Source of the DNA: Pseudohoeflea suaedae
GTDB taxonomy: Bacteria > Pseudomonadota > Alphaproteobacteria > Rhizobiales > Rhizobiaceae
Assembly (NCBI RefSeq): GCF_004354915.1
Contig: NZ_SMSI01000002.1
Span: 620,001 to 684,000, forward strand
Reading direction: 5' to 3'
Length of the DNA stretch: 64,000 nucleotides
This document shows, in pieces, positions 19,436 to 28,667 of this stretch. Every line of letters begins with the position of its first letter. Within the stretch, counting starts at the first letter, position 1. A program made the position numbers and the translations under genes. The notes beneath the pieces are model-generated. The model saw nothing but the letters and a program-made list of their open reading frames with translations, was not told the origin of the DNA and made no database searches.

Positions 19436-19458
19436 AGGCCGGTCGCGGGGACCGGCCT
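19436..19458. terminator. Bidirectional rho-independent terminator
   Basis: Perfect 9-bp stem AGGCCGGTC / GACCGGCCT with a 5-base GC-rich loop, flanked by AAAA on the left (a T run for leftward transcripts) and CTCTT on the right. It sits between the stops of convergent genes (DUF2239 ending 19428 and the FAH-family gene ending 19481) and is best read as terminating both. Confidence 0.8.
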
Positions 19459-19480
19459 CTTCAGACAATTCGTCGGCAAC

Positions 19481-20338
19481 TCAAGCGGCGGGCAGAACCT
19501 TCTGGCGCTGCTCGCCGAGCTTTTCGATGCCCAGACGCATGACTTCGCCGCCCTTGAGGAAAACCTGCGGCTTCTGGCCCATGCCGACGCCGGGAGGCGT
19601 GCCGGTGGAGATCACATCGCCCGGCTGCAGGCTCATGAAACGGCTGAGATAGGAGACGAGGAAAGGGACCTTGTAGACCATGGTCGAACTGGAGCCGTTC
19701 TGGTAGCGCTTGCCATCGACGTCGAGCCACATGGCGAGATTGTTGAAGTCGCCGACTTCATCGGGGGTGACGAGCCACGGGCCGGTGGGGCCGAAGGTGT
19801 CGCATCCCTTGCCCTTGTCCCAGGTGCCCGAGCGCTCGATCTGGAATTCGCGTTCGGAGACATCGTTGACGACGCAGAAACCGGCGACGTGGCGCATGGC
19901 ATCGGCTTCTTCGATATAGGAGCCGCCGGTGCCGATGACGACGCCGAGTTCGACTTCCCAGTCGGTCTTCTTCGAGCCGCGCGGGATCTGGACGTCGTCG
20001 TCCGGGCCGACCACAGCCGAGGTCCACTTGTTGAAGACGACCGGTTCCGGCGGTACTGCGGCGCCGGATTCAGCGGCGTGATCGGCATAGTTGAGGCCGA
20101 TGCAGATGAACTTCCCGATATTGCCGACACAGGCGCCCAGACGAAGATCGTCCTGCGGGGTGCCGTCGACGAGGGGCAGGGTGCTTTCATCGAGCGCCGC
20201 GATCCTTGCGAGCGATTCCGGCGACAGGGCCTGACCCGCGATGTCGTCCACAATTCCGGCGAGGCTGCGTACGCGACCGTCCTTGTCGAGAAGGCCCGGC
20301 TGTTCCTGACCCACGGGTCCGTAACGGAGAAGTTTCAT
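19481..20338 (-). CDS. FAH-family hydrolase, probably 2,4-diketo-3-deoxy-L-fuconate hydrolase
   Basis: Fumarylacetoacetate hydrolase family enzyme of 285 residues. Family motifs: GLNYADHAAESG, NKWTSAVVGPDDDV, the metal-binding acidic residues in DWEVELGVVIG, WDKGKGCDTFGPTGPW, and GTPPGVGMG. Members close to this cleave 2,4-diketo-3-deoxy-L-fuconate to pyruvate and lactate; others are annotated as ureidoglycolate lyase, a common mislabel. It is the last gene of the leftward operon dehydratase–ATPase–permease–binding protein–this gene, which with the rightward FucU, AKR and lactonase genes makes the fucose assignment the most coherent. The specific substrate is inferred. Confidence 0.82.
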   Translation of the reverse strand: MKLLRYGPVGQEQPGLLDKDGRVRSLAGIVDDIAGQALSPESLARIAALDESTLPLVDGTPQDDLRLGACVGNIGKFICIGLNYADHAAESGAAVPPEPVVFNKWTSAVVGPDDDVQIPRGSKKTDWEVELGVVIGTGGSYIEEADAMRHVAGFCVVNDVSEREFQIERSGTWDKGKGCDTFGPTGPWLVTPDEVGDFNNLAMWLDVDGKRYQNGSSSTMVYKVPFLVSYLSRFMSLQPGDVISTGTPPGVGMGQKPQVFLKGGEVMRLGIEKLGEQRQKVLPAA

Positions 20339-20366
20339 GGAGTTTCCTGTCTTCTTGAAAAGAGCT

Positions 20367-20396
20367 GAGCGGCCCCGAAAGGTGCCGGGACCGCTC
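20367..20396 (-). other. Intercistronic hairpin after sugar-binding protein gene
   Basis: Inverted repeat with arms GAGCGG and CCGCTC, extended inward by CCC/GGG pairing, in the 74-base gap between the binding-protein gene and the FAH gene of the same leftward operon. There is no T run, so it more likely stabilises the upstream mRNA segment, or partly attenuates, than terminates fully. Confidence 0.5.
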
Positions 20397-20412
20397 GTAG
20401 CCTATTTGCCGA

Positions 20413-21357
20413 TCAATCGTAAAGAACGGCGGCGATCTTCGGGTCGTCCATATTGGACTTGTCGTACCAGTAGAAACCGGTGTCGATGACCTTCGGCAGG
20501 TCCTCGCCCTTGGTGGCGGCGACGGCCGCCTTGACGGTTTCGTAGCCGATGCCGACGGGGTTCTGGGTGATGGCGCCGGCCATGGTGCCGTCCATGATTG
20601 CTTCCTTCTGTGCGGTTCCGGAATCGTAGCCGATCACCACCAGCCCTTCCGTGCCGGTTTCGCGCACGGCGTTGACCACGCCGATGGCCGAACCTTCATT
20701 GGTGCCGAAGATGCCCTTGAGGTCGGGGTTCGCCGTGATGATGGCCTTGGCTACCTCGGTCGACTTCAGCTGGTCGCCGTCGCCATACTGGACGGAGACC
20801 ACTTCGATGTTGGGGTATTTTTCCTTCATCTGGTTGAGAAAGCCGTCGCGGCGGTCGATGCCCGTGCGGCTGGTCTGGTCATGGGCAACCACGGCGACCT
20901 TGCCGCTGCCGCCGATCATCTCGGCCATCTTGTCGGCGGCCAGGCCTGCGGCGGCGAGGTTGTCGGTGGTCGCCGTGGTGACCGGGATGTCACTGTCGAC
21001 GCCGGAGTCGAAGGCGACGACCGGAATGCCGGCCTCCTGGGCCTGCTTGAGCAGCGGAATGGCGGCCTGGCTGTCGAGTGCGGCGAAGCCGATGGCGCTG
21101 GGCTTGTTGGCGAGCGCTGCCGCCAGCATGTCGATCTGCTTGTCGACCATGGTTTCGTTGTCCGGACCTTCGAAGGTCACCTTGACGCCGAATTCCTCGG
21201 CGGCCTGGTCTGCGCCAGCCTTCACGGCCTGCCAGAATTGGTGCTGAAATCCCTTGGAGATCAGCGGGATGAACATTTCCTCGGCCTGTGCGGCGGGCGA
21301 GGCCGCGAGCAGGCCCAGGGCGCTGATGGCGCCAATGAGCGTACGACGTGACAACAT
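20413..21357 (-). CDS. Sugar ABC transporter periplasmic binding protein (ribose type)
   Basis: Periplasmic-binding-protein-like type 1 (RbsB) family protein of 314 residues. A signal peptide is clear: basic MLSRRTLIG, hydrophobic core, and a cleavage site near AAQA-EE. The mature protein has typical motifs such as IGFAALDSQAAIPLL, GIPVVAFDSGVDSD, and a late VVIGYDSGTAQKEAI. ATG 21357 follows a strong GGAGGA. It is the third component of an ABC importer with the permease and ATPase upstream. Given neighbouring FucU, fucose dehydrogenase and lactonase candidates, L-fucose or a related 6-deoxy-sugar is the likely ligand, by inference. Confidence 0.88.
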   Translation of the reverse strand: MLSRRTLIGAISALGLLAASPAAQAEEMFIPLISKGFQHQFWQAVKAGADQAAEEFGVKVTFEGPDNETMVDKQIDMLAAALANKPSAIGFAALDSQAAIPLLKQAQEAGIPVVAFDSGVDSDIPVTTATTDNLAAAGLAADKMAEMIGGSGKVAVVAHDQTSRTGIDRRDGFLNQMKEKYPNIEVVSVQYGDGDQLKSTEVAKAIITANPDLKGIFGTNEGSAIGVVNAVRETGTEGLVVIGYDSGTAQKEAIMDGTMAGAITQNPVGIGYETVKAAVAATKGEDLPKVIDTGFYWYDKSNMDDPKIAAVLYD

Positions 21358-21451
21358 GGTGTTTCCTCCTCGGTTGTTGTTCAACGTGACTGCGTAGAGC
21401 CCGGATCACGCGCAGCGCTTGCCGGGGCGCAGAAAGGTCCGTCCTCCGTTC

Positions 21452-22456
21452 TCAGACCTTTCTTCTGCGGAGCATGTCCGCATAGACGGCAAGAATGATG
21501 ATCACGCCGGTGACCACCGTCTGCCATTCCTGGGCCACCGAGAGCACGCGCAGGCCGTTCGTCAGAACCGCCATGATGAGCGCGCCGATCAGGGTGCCGA
21601 GTATCGTGCCGCGTCCGCCCGAAAGCGACGTGCCGCCGATGACGACTGCCGCGATCGCCTCGAGTTCGTAACCGAGGCCGAGGGCCGGCTGGGCCGAATT
21701 GAGCCGCGATGCAATCAGCAATCCGCCAATGCCGACAATGCCGCCGGCGAGCGCATAGACCGCCATTTTCCAGCGGTCGGTGTTCACGCCTGACAACCGC
21801 ACCGCTTCCTCGTTCGAGCCGAGCGCGAAAGTGTAGCGGCCGAGCACCGTGTTGGAGAGCACGTAGGACGCCGCAATCGCCACGATGAACAGGATCAGCA
21901 CGCCGTTGGGGATCGGGAGCGCCGGGATGATCTCGCCGATCAGCGAGCCGCGCGAAATGAGATCGAACCCCGGCGTGTCGTTGAAGTAGATCGGCCGGGT
22001 TCCGGAAATGACGAGCGACAGTCCCTTGAGGATCAGCATCATGCCGAGCGTCGCGATGAAGGGAGGGATCTTCATCTTGGCGATGAAGGTGCCCGAGCAG
22101 AAGCCGCAGAACGCGCCCGTCGCGATGGCCGTCACAACACCGAGCGGAAGCGGCATTCCGAGATAGGTCAGGACCACGCCGGTCATCACCGCGGTGAACG
22201 TCATCATGGTGCCGACGGACAGGTCGATGCCGCCGGTGATGATGACGAGCGTTGCCGCAACCGCGAGTACGCCGTTGACCGATGTCGCCTGAAGGATGGC
22301 GATCATGTTGGAGGTCTGCATGAAATTCGGCGAGGCTATCGAGAACACGATCAGGAGCACGATCAGGCTTGCGAAGGCCAGAAGTCGCTGTTGGGCGCCG
22401 CTGCTGATCAGTGCCTTCTTCTGCCGGGGCTGCGTTGCTTCGATCGTCTGGCTCAT
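21452..22456 (-). CDS. Sugar ABC transporter permease (RbsC family)
   Basis: Integral membrane permease of 334 residues with about eight to ten hydrophobic segments. Family motifs include [21 protein letters not shown] and [25 protein letters not shown]-like sequence ([20 protein letters not shown]), typical of RbsC/AraH-type permeases. The ATG at 22456 gives [14 protein letters not shown]; the longer frame to 22570 runs inside the ATPase gene. It overlaps the upstream ATPase gene by 4 bases and precedes the binding protein gene by 94 bases. Confidence 0.9.
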   Translation of the reverse strand: MSQTIEATQPRQKKALISSGAQQRLLAFASLIVLLIVFSIASPNFMQTSNMIAILQATSVNGVLAVAATLVIITGGIDLSVGTMMTFTAVMTGVVLTYLGMPLPLGVVTAIATGAFCGFCSGTFIAKMKIPPFIATLGMMLILKGLSLVISGTRPIYFNDTPGFDLISRGSLIGEIIPALPIPNGVLILFIVAIAASYVLSNTVLGRYTFALGSNEEAVRLSGVNTDRWKMAVYALAGGIVGIGGLLIASRLNSAQPALGLGYELEAIAAVVIGGTSLSGGRGTILGTLIGALIMAVLTNGLRVLSVAQEWQTVVTGVIIILAVYADMLRRRKV

Positions 22457-23979
22457 GCCACTTCTCCCACGGGCGCCATCGCGGATTCGCGCTGGGTCGC
22501 CAGTTCCATGATCTGTTCCTGTGTCGTTTCGGCGCCGCCGGGCAGAATGCCGGTCAGCCGTCCCTCGCACATCACCGCGATGCGGTGGGAGAGGCGCATG
22601 ACTTCCGGTAGCTCGGACGAGATGACGATGATGGCGCGGCCCTGCGCGGCGAGCTCTTCGAGGAGTTTGTAGATCTCCGATTTCGCGCCGACGTCGATCC
22701 CGCGCGTGGGTTCATCGAAGAAGAGGATGTCACAGTCGCGCAACAGCCATTTGGCGACGACGACCTTCTGTTGATTGCCGCCCGACAGAAGGCGCACTTC
22801 CTGCGTGTCGGACGGTGTGCGGATGCCGAGCTGGTCGATGTAGTTGTTCGCCGTTTCACGCATTCCGCGCTCGTCGAGGACGCCGGCCTTCGAGGTGAAA
22901 CGGTCGAGGCTCGCCAGCGCGATATTGGCGCGTACATTCATGCCGGTCGCCAGGCCGAAGCGTTTGCGGTCCTCGGAGAGATAGCCGATGCCTGAGCGAA
23001 CCGCGTCGCTCGGCGAATGGATCGAGACCGGCTTGCCGTGAACGAGGATCTCGCCGTCATCACGCGGGTCGGCGCCGAATACGGCACGCGCGACCTCGGT
23101 CCGGCCGGCACCCATGAGGCCTGCAAATCCGAGGATCTCGCCTCTTCGGACGGTGAAGGAAACGTCGCGGATTTCGCGGCCGCGCTTGAGATTTCGGACC
23201 TCGAGGGCGACTTCGTTGCCCCTGGTATCGGGAACGTCGAGCGGCTTTTCGGACACCTCGCGGCCGACCATCATCGAGATGATGCGCGAGAGGGGCGTGC
23301 TTTCGGCATCGACGGTGTCGACATATTCGCCGTCGCGCATGACCGTGACGCGGTCGGCGATACGTTTGATCTCGTCCATCTTGTGGCTGATATAGATGAT
23401 GCCGACGCCTTCGCTCCTGAGCTTGCGGATGATGACGAAAAGTTCGGCGATCTCGGCGTCGTTCAGGGCGGCTGTCGGTTCGTCCATGATGAGGACGCGC
23501 GACTTGTAGGACAGCGCCTTGGCGATCTCCACCATCTGCTGCTTGGCGATCGTGAGCGTGTCAACCTGGGCTTTCGGATCGAGCTTGAGGTTCATCGAGC
23601 TGAATATGTCCGCCGTCTGACGATTGAGCGCCGGCTCGTCCAGGCGGCCGAATGACTTTCGCGGCTCGCGGCCGATAAAGACGTTCTGCGCGGCGGTGAG
23701 GTCGTTCATCAAGGAGAGTTCCTGATGGATGATGCCGATGCCGAGATCGGTGGCTGCGCGCGGGCTGTCGGGGGCGACGGGCTTGCCTTCGAAGAAGATC
23801 TCGCCGCCGTCGCGCTGATAGTTGCCCGACAGGATCTTCATCAGGGTCGACTTGCCGGCGCCGTTCTCACCCATCAGGGCGTGAACCTCGCCGGGCTTCA
23901 GATCGAAGCGTACGCTCCTGAGGGCATGAACCCCTGGAAACCGCTTCTCGATCCCCCGCATTTCAACCAGTAAACTCAT
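22453..23979 (-). CDS. Sugar ABC transporter ATP-binding protein (double cassette, RbsA family)
   Basis: ATPase of 508 residues with two ABC domains, as in RbsA/AraG/MglA. First cassette: Walker [10 protein letters not shown] near residue 38, Walker [12 protein letters not shown]. Second cassette: degenerate P-loop GLMGAGRTE, then signature [16 protein letters not shown] and [19 protein letters not shown] 23979 is preceded by GGAG; the frame to 23997 adds six residues without support. It overlaps the permease start by 4 bases and follows the dehydratase gene by 45 bases. Confidence 0.92.
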   Translation of the reverse strand: MSLLVEMRGIEKRFPGVHALRSVRFDLKPGEVHALMGENGAGKSTLMKILSGNYQRDGGEIFFEGKPVAPDSPRAATDLGIGIIHQELSLMNDLTAAQNVFIGREPRKSFGRLDEPALNRQTADIFSSMNLKLDPKAQVDTLTIAKQQMVEIAKALSYKSRVLIMDEPTAALNDAEIAELFVIIRKLRSEGVGIIYISHKMDEIKRIADRVTVMRDGEYVDTVDAESTPLSRIISMMVGREVSEKPLDVPDTRGNEVALEVRNLKRGREIRDVSFTVRRGEILGFAGLMGAGRTEVARAVFGADPRDDGEILVHGKPVSIHSPSDAVRSGIGYLSEDRKRFGLATGMNVRANIALASLDRFTSKAGVLDERGMRETANNYIDQLGIRTPSDTQEVRLLSGGNQQKVVVAKWLLRDCDILFFDEPTRGIDVGAKSEIYKLLEELAAQGRAIIVISSELPEVMRLSHRIAVMCEGRLTGILPGGAETTQEQIMELATQRESAMAPVGEVA

Positions 23980-24024
23980 CCACTCCGGCCCTCCCAAGCC
24001 GAGTTTCCATGCCTCCTCCGGGCG

Positions 24025-25548
24025 CTACATCACCGCGCCGATCTGCCAGGGCACGAATTCCACCCCGCCAAATCCGAGTTCCTCGCTCTTGGTCCTTTCG
24101 CCGGACGCCACCCGGATCATCAGTTCGAACAGTTCGCGGCCCTTGTCCTCGATGGCGACGCCCTCCGTGACGATGTCCCCGCAATTGAGATCCATGTCGT
24201 CTGACATGCGGCCATACATTTCCGAATTGGTGGCGATCTTGATGCCGGGCGTGGGCTTCCAGCCCGAGACCGAACCCCGGCCGGTGGTGAAGACGATCAG
24301 GTTCGCGCCTGACGCCACCTGACCGGTCACCGAGCAGGGATCGAAGCCGGGACTGTCCATGAAGACGAAACCGCGGGTATCGATCTTCTCGCCGAAGAGG
24401 TAGACGCCGTTCAGCGGCGCGGTGCCGCTCTTGGCCGTCGCGCCAAGCGATTTCTCGAGAATTGTCGTCAGTCCGCCGCGCTTGTTGCCGGGGCTCGGAT
24501 TGTTGTCCATCTCGCCGCCGTTGCGTTCGGTATAATCTTCCCACCAGCGGATCCGCTCGATGAGCTTCTCGCCGATCTCGACCGTTGCGGCGCGGCGGGT
24601 CAGCAGATGTTCGGCGCCATAGATTTCTGAGGTCTCGGACAGGATGGTCGTGCCGCCGTGGCGCACCAGCAGATCCGATGCATGGCCGAGCGCCGGGTTG
24701 GCGGTGATGCCGGAATAGCCGTCCGAGCCGCCGCACTGCATGCCGACGACGATCTCGGAAATCGGGGCTTCCTCACGCCTTGCCTGATTGGCGATCTCTG
24801 CCACGCCGCGCAGTTCGGAAAGGCCCTTCTCGATGGTCTTGCGGGTGCCGCCGACATGCTGGATCGTCATGTAGCGCAGGGCGCCGTCGGCGCGGATGGG
24901 GCGGCCGCCGACGAGATCGGAGAGCTGCATGACCTCGCAGCCGAGCCCGACAAGCAGGATGCCGCCGAAATTCGGGTGCTGCGCATAGCCGGACAGCGTC
25001 CGGAAGAGGGTCGCGTAGCCTTCGTTCGAGCCGGACATGCCGCAACCGGTGCCATGGGTGATGGGAACGATGCCGTCGATGTTCGGAAACTCGTCGAGCA
25101 GGCCGGATTTTTCCGCTGCCTCGGCGATGAATTTGGCAACCGAGCCGGAGCAGTTCACCGAGGTGAGGATGCCGAGATAGTTGCGTGTGCCATAGCGACC
25201 GTCGGCGCGCTTGTAGCCCATGAAGGTGCGAGTTTCGTCAATCGGCGGGAGTTTGGCGTTCTGGCTGGCAAAACCGTAGTCGCGGCTGTGCTCGCTCATG
25301 CCGAGATTGTGGACGTGGACATGCTCGCCGGTCGAAATCGCGGATTTCGCCTGGCCGATGATCTGGCCGTAGCGAATGATGTTTTCGCCCGCGGCGACGT
25401 CGCGGGTCGCAATCTTGTGGCCGCGCGAAATCGTCTGGGGCAGGGGCGCGGCGACCCCGTCGACGACCGATCCGGCCGCCAGATCGGCAAGTGCGATCAC
25501 GACGTTGTCGTCGCCGTGCAAACGGATGGTGTCGCCAGATGCCTTCAC
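24025..25548 (-). CDS. UxaA-family (altronate dehydratase-like) dehydratase, candidate L-fuconate dehydratase
   Basis: Full-length UxaA-family protein, 507 residues, with an N-terminal SAF domain (about residues 1–90, DTIRLHGDDNVVIALADL through STGEHVHVHNLGM) and the C-terminal catalytic region. Cysteines in SVNCSGS, GTGCGMSGSNEGY, GCEV and MQCGGSDGYSG are candidate metal or Fe-S ligands. Altronate and galactarate dehydratases share this fold. Campylobacter jejuni uses UxaA-type genes (Cj0482/Cj0483) in its fucose locus, so a role as L-fuconate dehydratase is the preferred inference here; altronate is the main alternative given the uronate genes at 35–44 kb. It is divergent from gntR with the operator between, and heads the leftward operon. 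Confidence 0.82.
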   Translation of the reverse strand: MKASGDTIRLHGDDNVVIALADLAAGSVVDGVAAPLPQTISRGHKIATRDVAAGENIIRYGQIIGQAKSAISTGEHVHVHNLGMSEHSRDYGFASQNAKLPPIDETRTFMGYKRADGRYGTRNYLGILTSVNCSGSVAKFIAEAAEKSGLLDEFPNIDGIVPITHGTGCGMSGSNEGYATLFRTLSGYAQHPNFGGILLVGLGCEVMQLSDLVGGRPIRADGALRYMTIQHVGGTRKTIEKGLSELRGVAEIANQARREEAPISEIVVGMQCGGSDGYSGITANPALGHASDLLVRHGGTTILSETSEIYGAEHLLTRRAATVEIGEKLIERIRWWEDYTERNGGEMDNNPSPGNKRGGLTTILEKSLGATAKSGTAPLNGVYLFGEKIDTRGFVFMDSPGFDPCSVTGQVASGANLIVFTTGRGSVSGWKPTPGIKIATNSEMYGRMSDDMDLNCGDIVTEGVAIEDKGRELFELMIRVASGERTKSEELGFGGVEFVPWQIGAVM

Positions 25549-25600
25549 TCAATTTCCTCCCGCCAGCGGATCGTTTTCGCCCACCTTTCGATCAGGAGTA

Positions 25601-25637
25601 GATTGACTTGGTAGCACTGTCAACTAACATGTTAGTA
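25601..25637. promoter_or_regulatory. Divergent promoter with 14-bp palindromic GntR-type operator
   Basis: The perfect palindrome ACTAACATGTTAGT (25623–25636) lies between the divergent dehydratase and gntR genes. For rightward transcription, TTGACT (25603–25608) and TAACAT (25625–25630, spacing 16) form a promoter whose -10 is inside the palindrome. For leftward transcription, TTGACA on the minus strand (25623–25618) with TACTCC (25600–25595, spacing 17) is plausible. The operator would therefore control both arms. The core CTAACATGTTAG recurs exactly at 44523–44534. Confidence 0.75.
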
Positions 25638-26377
25638 TGAAAGATGCTGCTGAAATTGCCGATATGCCGGAGCCCGAGCCACTGCTTGCCGAGATAGGGG
25701 AGATGTCGGGATCGCTCGCTCAAAGGGTCTATCAATCCTTGCGTGACGCCATCCTGACGCTCGAATACATGCCGGGCGCCGTGGTGCGAAAATCCTTTAT
25801 ATGTCAGAAGCTTGGGGTTTCCCGTCAGCCGGTCTCGGAGGCCATCGCGCGGCTGTCGTCGGAAGGCCTCGTGGACGTCATTCCGCAATCCGCGACGCGC
25901 GTTTCGCGCTTTTCGGTGGCGGATCTGCGGGAATCGTCCTTTCTTCGGGAAGCCGTCGAGCTTGCCGCAGTGGAGCGCGTGGCCGCGCGCCGTACCGACG
26001 AGCAGCTGGCGCAACTGGTGCGCATGGTGCGCTTGCAGGAATTGTTGCTGGAAGACGGCGACCATGCCGGGTTCTACCAGGCCGACGAGGATCTGCATGC
26101 CTTGCTGATGGAACTGACCGGTTTTCCCGGCGTCGTCGCCACTGCCGCGACGGTTTCCATTCCGCTCAAGCGCGCTCGCCTCGCCATCCTGCCCGAACCC
26201 GGCCGGCCGGCGGAGGTCATCGCCGAGCATCGCGCTATCGTCGACGCAATCCGCGAACAGGATGTCACCGCCGCCCGCGAGGCGATGCGTCATCATCTCG
26301 GCCAGCTCATGTCCCGCATCGAACCGCTGGAGCGGGAGCGGCCCGAACTGTTCCACCAGATCAGGGAGCGCCCGTGA
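25637..26377 (+). CDS. GntR-family (FCD/FadR subfamily) transcriptional regulator
   Basis: Regulator of 246 residues. The N-terminal winged helix shows AQRVYQSLRDAILTLEYMPG and the recognition region KLGVSRQPVSEAIARLSSEGLVDVIPQSATRVSRF (about residues 25–95); the FCD ligand-binding domain follows with ELAAVERVAARR and EDLHALLMELTGF. The start at 25637 abuts the palindromic operator; a later ATG such as 25664 is possible, since the first 25 residues are not conserved-looking. It is the first gene of the rightward operon, overlapping the AKR gene by 4 bases, and is the obvious local regulator of both arms of the cluster. Confidence 0.88.
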   Translation: MKDAAEIADMPEPEPLLAEIGEMSGSLAQRVYQSLRDAILTLEYMPGAVVRKSFICQKLGVSRQPVSEAIARLSSEGLVDVIPQSATRVSRFSVADLRESSFLREAVELAAVERVAARRTDEQLAQLVRMVRLQELLLEDGDHAGFYQADEDLHALLMELTGFPGVVATAATVSIPLKRARLAILPEPGRPAEVIAEHRAIVDAIREQDVTAAREAMRHHLGQLMSRIEPLERERPELFHQIRERP

Positions 26378-27426
26378 AAGCCTCGGATACCATTCTGCTC
26401 AACAGCCGGACGACGAGGCCGGTGCCGCTTACGCGCATGGGATTCGGCGGCGCGCCGCTCGGTAATCTTTATCGCAGGATCGCCGAGGAGGATGCTCAGG
26501 CAGCCCTTCAGACGGCCTATGATTGCGGCATTCGACATTTCGACACCGCACCCCAGTACGGGCTCGGCCGGTCGGAAGCTCGGTTCGGCCAGGCGATCGG
26601 GCGTTTCGGGCGCGAGAACATCCAGCTGGCGACAAAGATCGGCAGGCTGCTGCTCGATTGCGAACCCGACGAGGTGACCCCCGAAGCCTTTGTCGACGTG
26701 CCGCAGAAGCGCATCGTCTTCGACTACACCTATGACGGCGTCATGCGCAGCTACGAGGCCAGCAGGGAACGGCTGGGGGTCGCGAATGTCGATATTCTCC
26801 ATGTCCATGACGTCTGCGCCTTTTCGCAGGGCTCGCAGGACAAGAGCGACGCCAAGGTGCGGGAACTCTTCGACGGAGGCGGTTACAAGGCACTCGTCGA
26901 GCTGCGCGATTCGGGAGAGATCTCGGCAATCGGTGCCGGCGTGAATGAATGGCAGGTCTGCGAAAGACTGCTGGGGCTCGGGGATTTCGACTGTTTTCTG
27001 CTGGCCGGCCGCTACACGCTGCTGGAACAGGAGGCGCTGGAAACCTTCCTGCCGCTCTGCGTCAGGCGCGATGTCGGGATCATTCTCGGCGGACCCTACA
27101 ATTCCGGCATTCTCGCTACCGGCCCGGTGGAGGGCGCGCGCTATAATTACGCGCCGGCGCCCGGACCGATCCTCGAAAAGGTGAGAAAGATGGAAACCGT
27201 GTGCGCGGCCCACGACACGCCGCTGATCGCCGCAGCGCTGCAATTCGTGCTCGGTCACCCGGCGGTGCGCTCGGTGATTCCGGGCGGGGCGAATGCGAAG
27301 GAAGTGGAATCCAACGTCGCCCTTCTCGAACGTCCGATCCCGGATATGTTATGGCAGGATCTGCGCCGGGAGGAGCTGATCCGTCCCGATGCGCCATTGC
27401 CTGGAGACCATACCGATGCTGCGTAA
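26374..27426 (+). CDS. Aldo/keto reductase, probable L-fucose (D-threo-aldose) dehydrogenase
   Basis: AKR enzyme of 350 residues from GTG 26374, which overlaps the gntR stop and has AGGGAG just upstream. The catalytic tetrad of the family is visible: D57 and Y62 in FDTAPQYGLGRSEARFG, K88 in LATKIGR, and H143/H145 in ILHVHD. The region DYTYDGVMRSYEASRERLG is typical of the D-threo-aldose 1-dehydrogenase / pyridoxal 4-dehydrogenase-like group that oxidises L-fucose to its lactone with NAD(P)+. FucU follows with an 11-base overlap, supporting the assignment. Confidence 0.85.
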   Translation: MKASDTILLNSRTTRPVPLTRMGFGGAPLGNLYRRIAEEDAQAALQTAYDCGIRHFDTAPQYGLGRSEARFGQAIGRFGRENIQLATKIGRLLLDCEPDEVTPEAFVDVPQKRIVFDYTYDGVMRSYEASRERLGVANVDILHVHDVCAFSQGSQDKSDAKVRELFDGGGYKALVELRDSGEISAIGAGVNEWQVCERLLGLGDFDCFLLAGRYTLLEQEALETFLPLCVRRDVGIILGGPYNSGILATGPVEGARYNYAPAPGPILEKVRKMETVCAAHDTPLIAAALQFVLGHPAVRSVIPGGANAKEVESNVALLERPIPDMLWQDLRREELIRPDAPLPGDHTDAA

Positions 27427-27844
27427 CATTCCGTCCATCCTGTCGCCTGACCTCCTGCATGCGCTGCGCGCCATGGGGCACGGCGACGATATCGTCATTG
27501 CGGACGCCAATTTTCCGGCCGAGAGCATCGGCCCGAAATGCATTCGTCTCGACGGCATCTCCGCGAGCGATGTGCTCAAGGCTGTTCTGACCTTGATGCC
27601 GCTCGACACTTTCGTCGATGATCCGGCGCTCACCATGCAGGTTGTCGGCGATCCCGATACCATCCCGGAAGCCATGGCGGATTTCCAGAAGATCATCGAG
27701 GAGACTGCGGACAATCCTGTGAAGATCGCGACACTGGAACGCTTTGCGTTCTACGAGCGTTCCTCCAGGGCATATGCCGTGGTGCAGACCGGAGAATCCC
27801 GGCTCTACGGCAACATCATTCTGAAGAAAGGTGTGGTCGCATGA
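27416..27844 (+). CDS. fucU: L-fucose mutarotase FucU (RbsD/FucU family)
   Basis: Protein of 142 residues in the RbsD/FucU pyranase-mutarotase family, interconverting sugar anomers before oxidation. Conserved features: the N-terminal MLRNIPSILSPDLLHALRAMGHGD with catalytic His22, IVIADANFPA, and the C-terminal AVVQTGESRLYGNIILKKGV where Tyr and Asn of the family lie. ATG 27416 has GGAG nine bases upstream and begins at the conserved residues; the frame from 27389 runs inside the AKR gene. Its stop overlaps the lactonase ATG (ATGA). Confidence 0.92.
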   Translation: MLRNIPSILSPDLLHALRAMGHGDDIVIADANFPAESIGPKCIRLDGISASDVLKAVLTLMPLDTFVDDPALTMQVVGDPDTIPEAMADFQKIIEETADNPVKIATLERFAFYERSSRAYAVVQTGESRLYGNIILKKGVVA

Positions 27845-28665
27845 CAGTCATAGACGCCCATCAGCATTTCTGGATGACTGGTCGGGGCGATTATGGCTGG
27901 CTCACCCAGGAGTCGGGCGATCTCTACCGGGACTTTCTGCCCGACGATCTTTTGCCGCTTATGAGGAAAACGGGGGTGGACGGGACAATTCTCGTTCAGG
28001 CCGCCCCGACGGTGGCCGAAACCCAGTTCCTTCTTGGGATCGCCAACGACCATGACTTCGTGAAAGGTGTCGTCGGCTGGATCGATTTCGAGAGCCCCAC
28101 CGTCTGGGACGATCTCGACCAGCTCGCCGACCACGAGAAGCTGGTGGGCCTGCGTCCGATGATCCAGGATATCGCCGATGACGACTGGATGATGAGCGAG
28201 CACATCGTGCATGCGTTCGAAGCGCTGACGTCCTACGGCCTGACCTTCGACGCGCTCACCTATACACGGCACCTGAAAAACCTCGAACTTCTGATAGACC
28301 GGCATCCGGAAATGCGCGTGGTCATCGATCATGCGTCCAAGCCGCAGATCGCGGACGGGGCCTATGCCGAATGGGCCGCCAACATGCGCCTGCTTGCCGA
28401 GACGACGACGGCCTATTGCAAACTTTCCGGGCTCGTGACCGAGGCCGGCGACAACTGGACGATCGACGATCTTCGCCCCTATACCGACCGGCTTCTCGAG
28501 ACCTTCGGTCCGGAGCGACTGATCTGGGGGTCGGACTGGCCGGTCTGCACGCGCGTCGCGAGCTATGAGAAGTGGTACGAAACCACGCTCGAACTCATCG
28601 GCGGCGATGAGCAGGTCCGGGCTGCCATATTCGGCGAGAACGCCATCCGCGCCTACTGTCTCTGA
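27841..28665 (+). CDS. Amidohydrolase-family lactonase, probable L-fuconolactonase
   Basis: COG3618-type metal-dependent hydrolase of 274 residues. The N-terminal metal motif is VIDAHQHFW; KLSGL near residue 196 and IWGSDWPVC near residue 229 are typical for this group, which includes characterised L-fuconolactone and L-rhamnono-lactone hydrolases. It would open the lactone made by the AKR. It ends the rightward operon gntR–AKR–fucU–lactonase, with overlaps at every junction, and its stop is 2 bases from the convergent gntR at 28668. Confidence 0.87.
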   Translation: MTVIDAHQHFWMTGRGDYGWLTQESGDLYRDFLPDDLLPLMRKTGVDGTILVQAAPTVAETQFLLGIANDHDFVKGVVGWIDFESPTVWDDLDQLADHEKLVGLRPMIQDIADDDWMMSEHIVHAFEALTSYGLTFDALTYTRHLKNLELLIDRHPEMRVVIDHASKPQIADGAYAEWAANMRLLAETTTAYCKLSGLVTEAGDNWTIDDLRPYTDRLLETFGPERLIWGSDWPVCTRVASYEKWYETTLELIGGDEQVRAAIFGENAIRAYCL

Positions 28666-28667
28666 GG

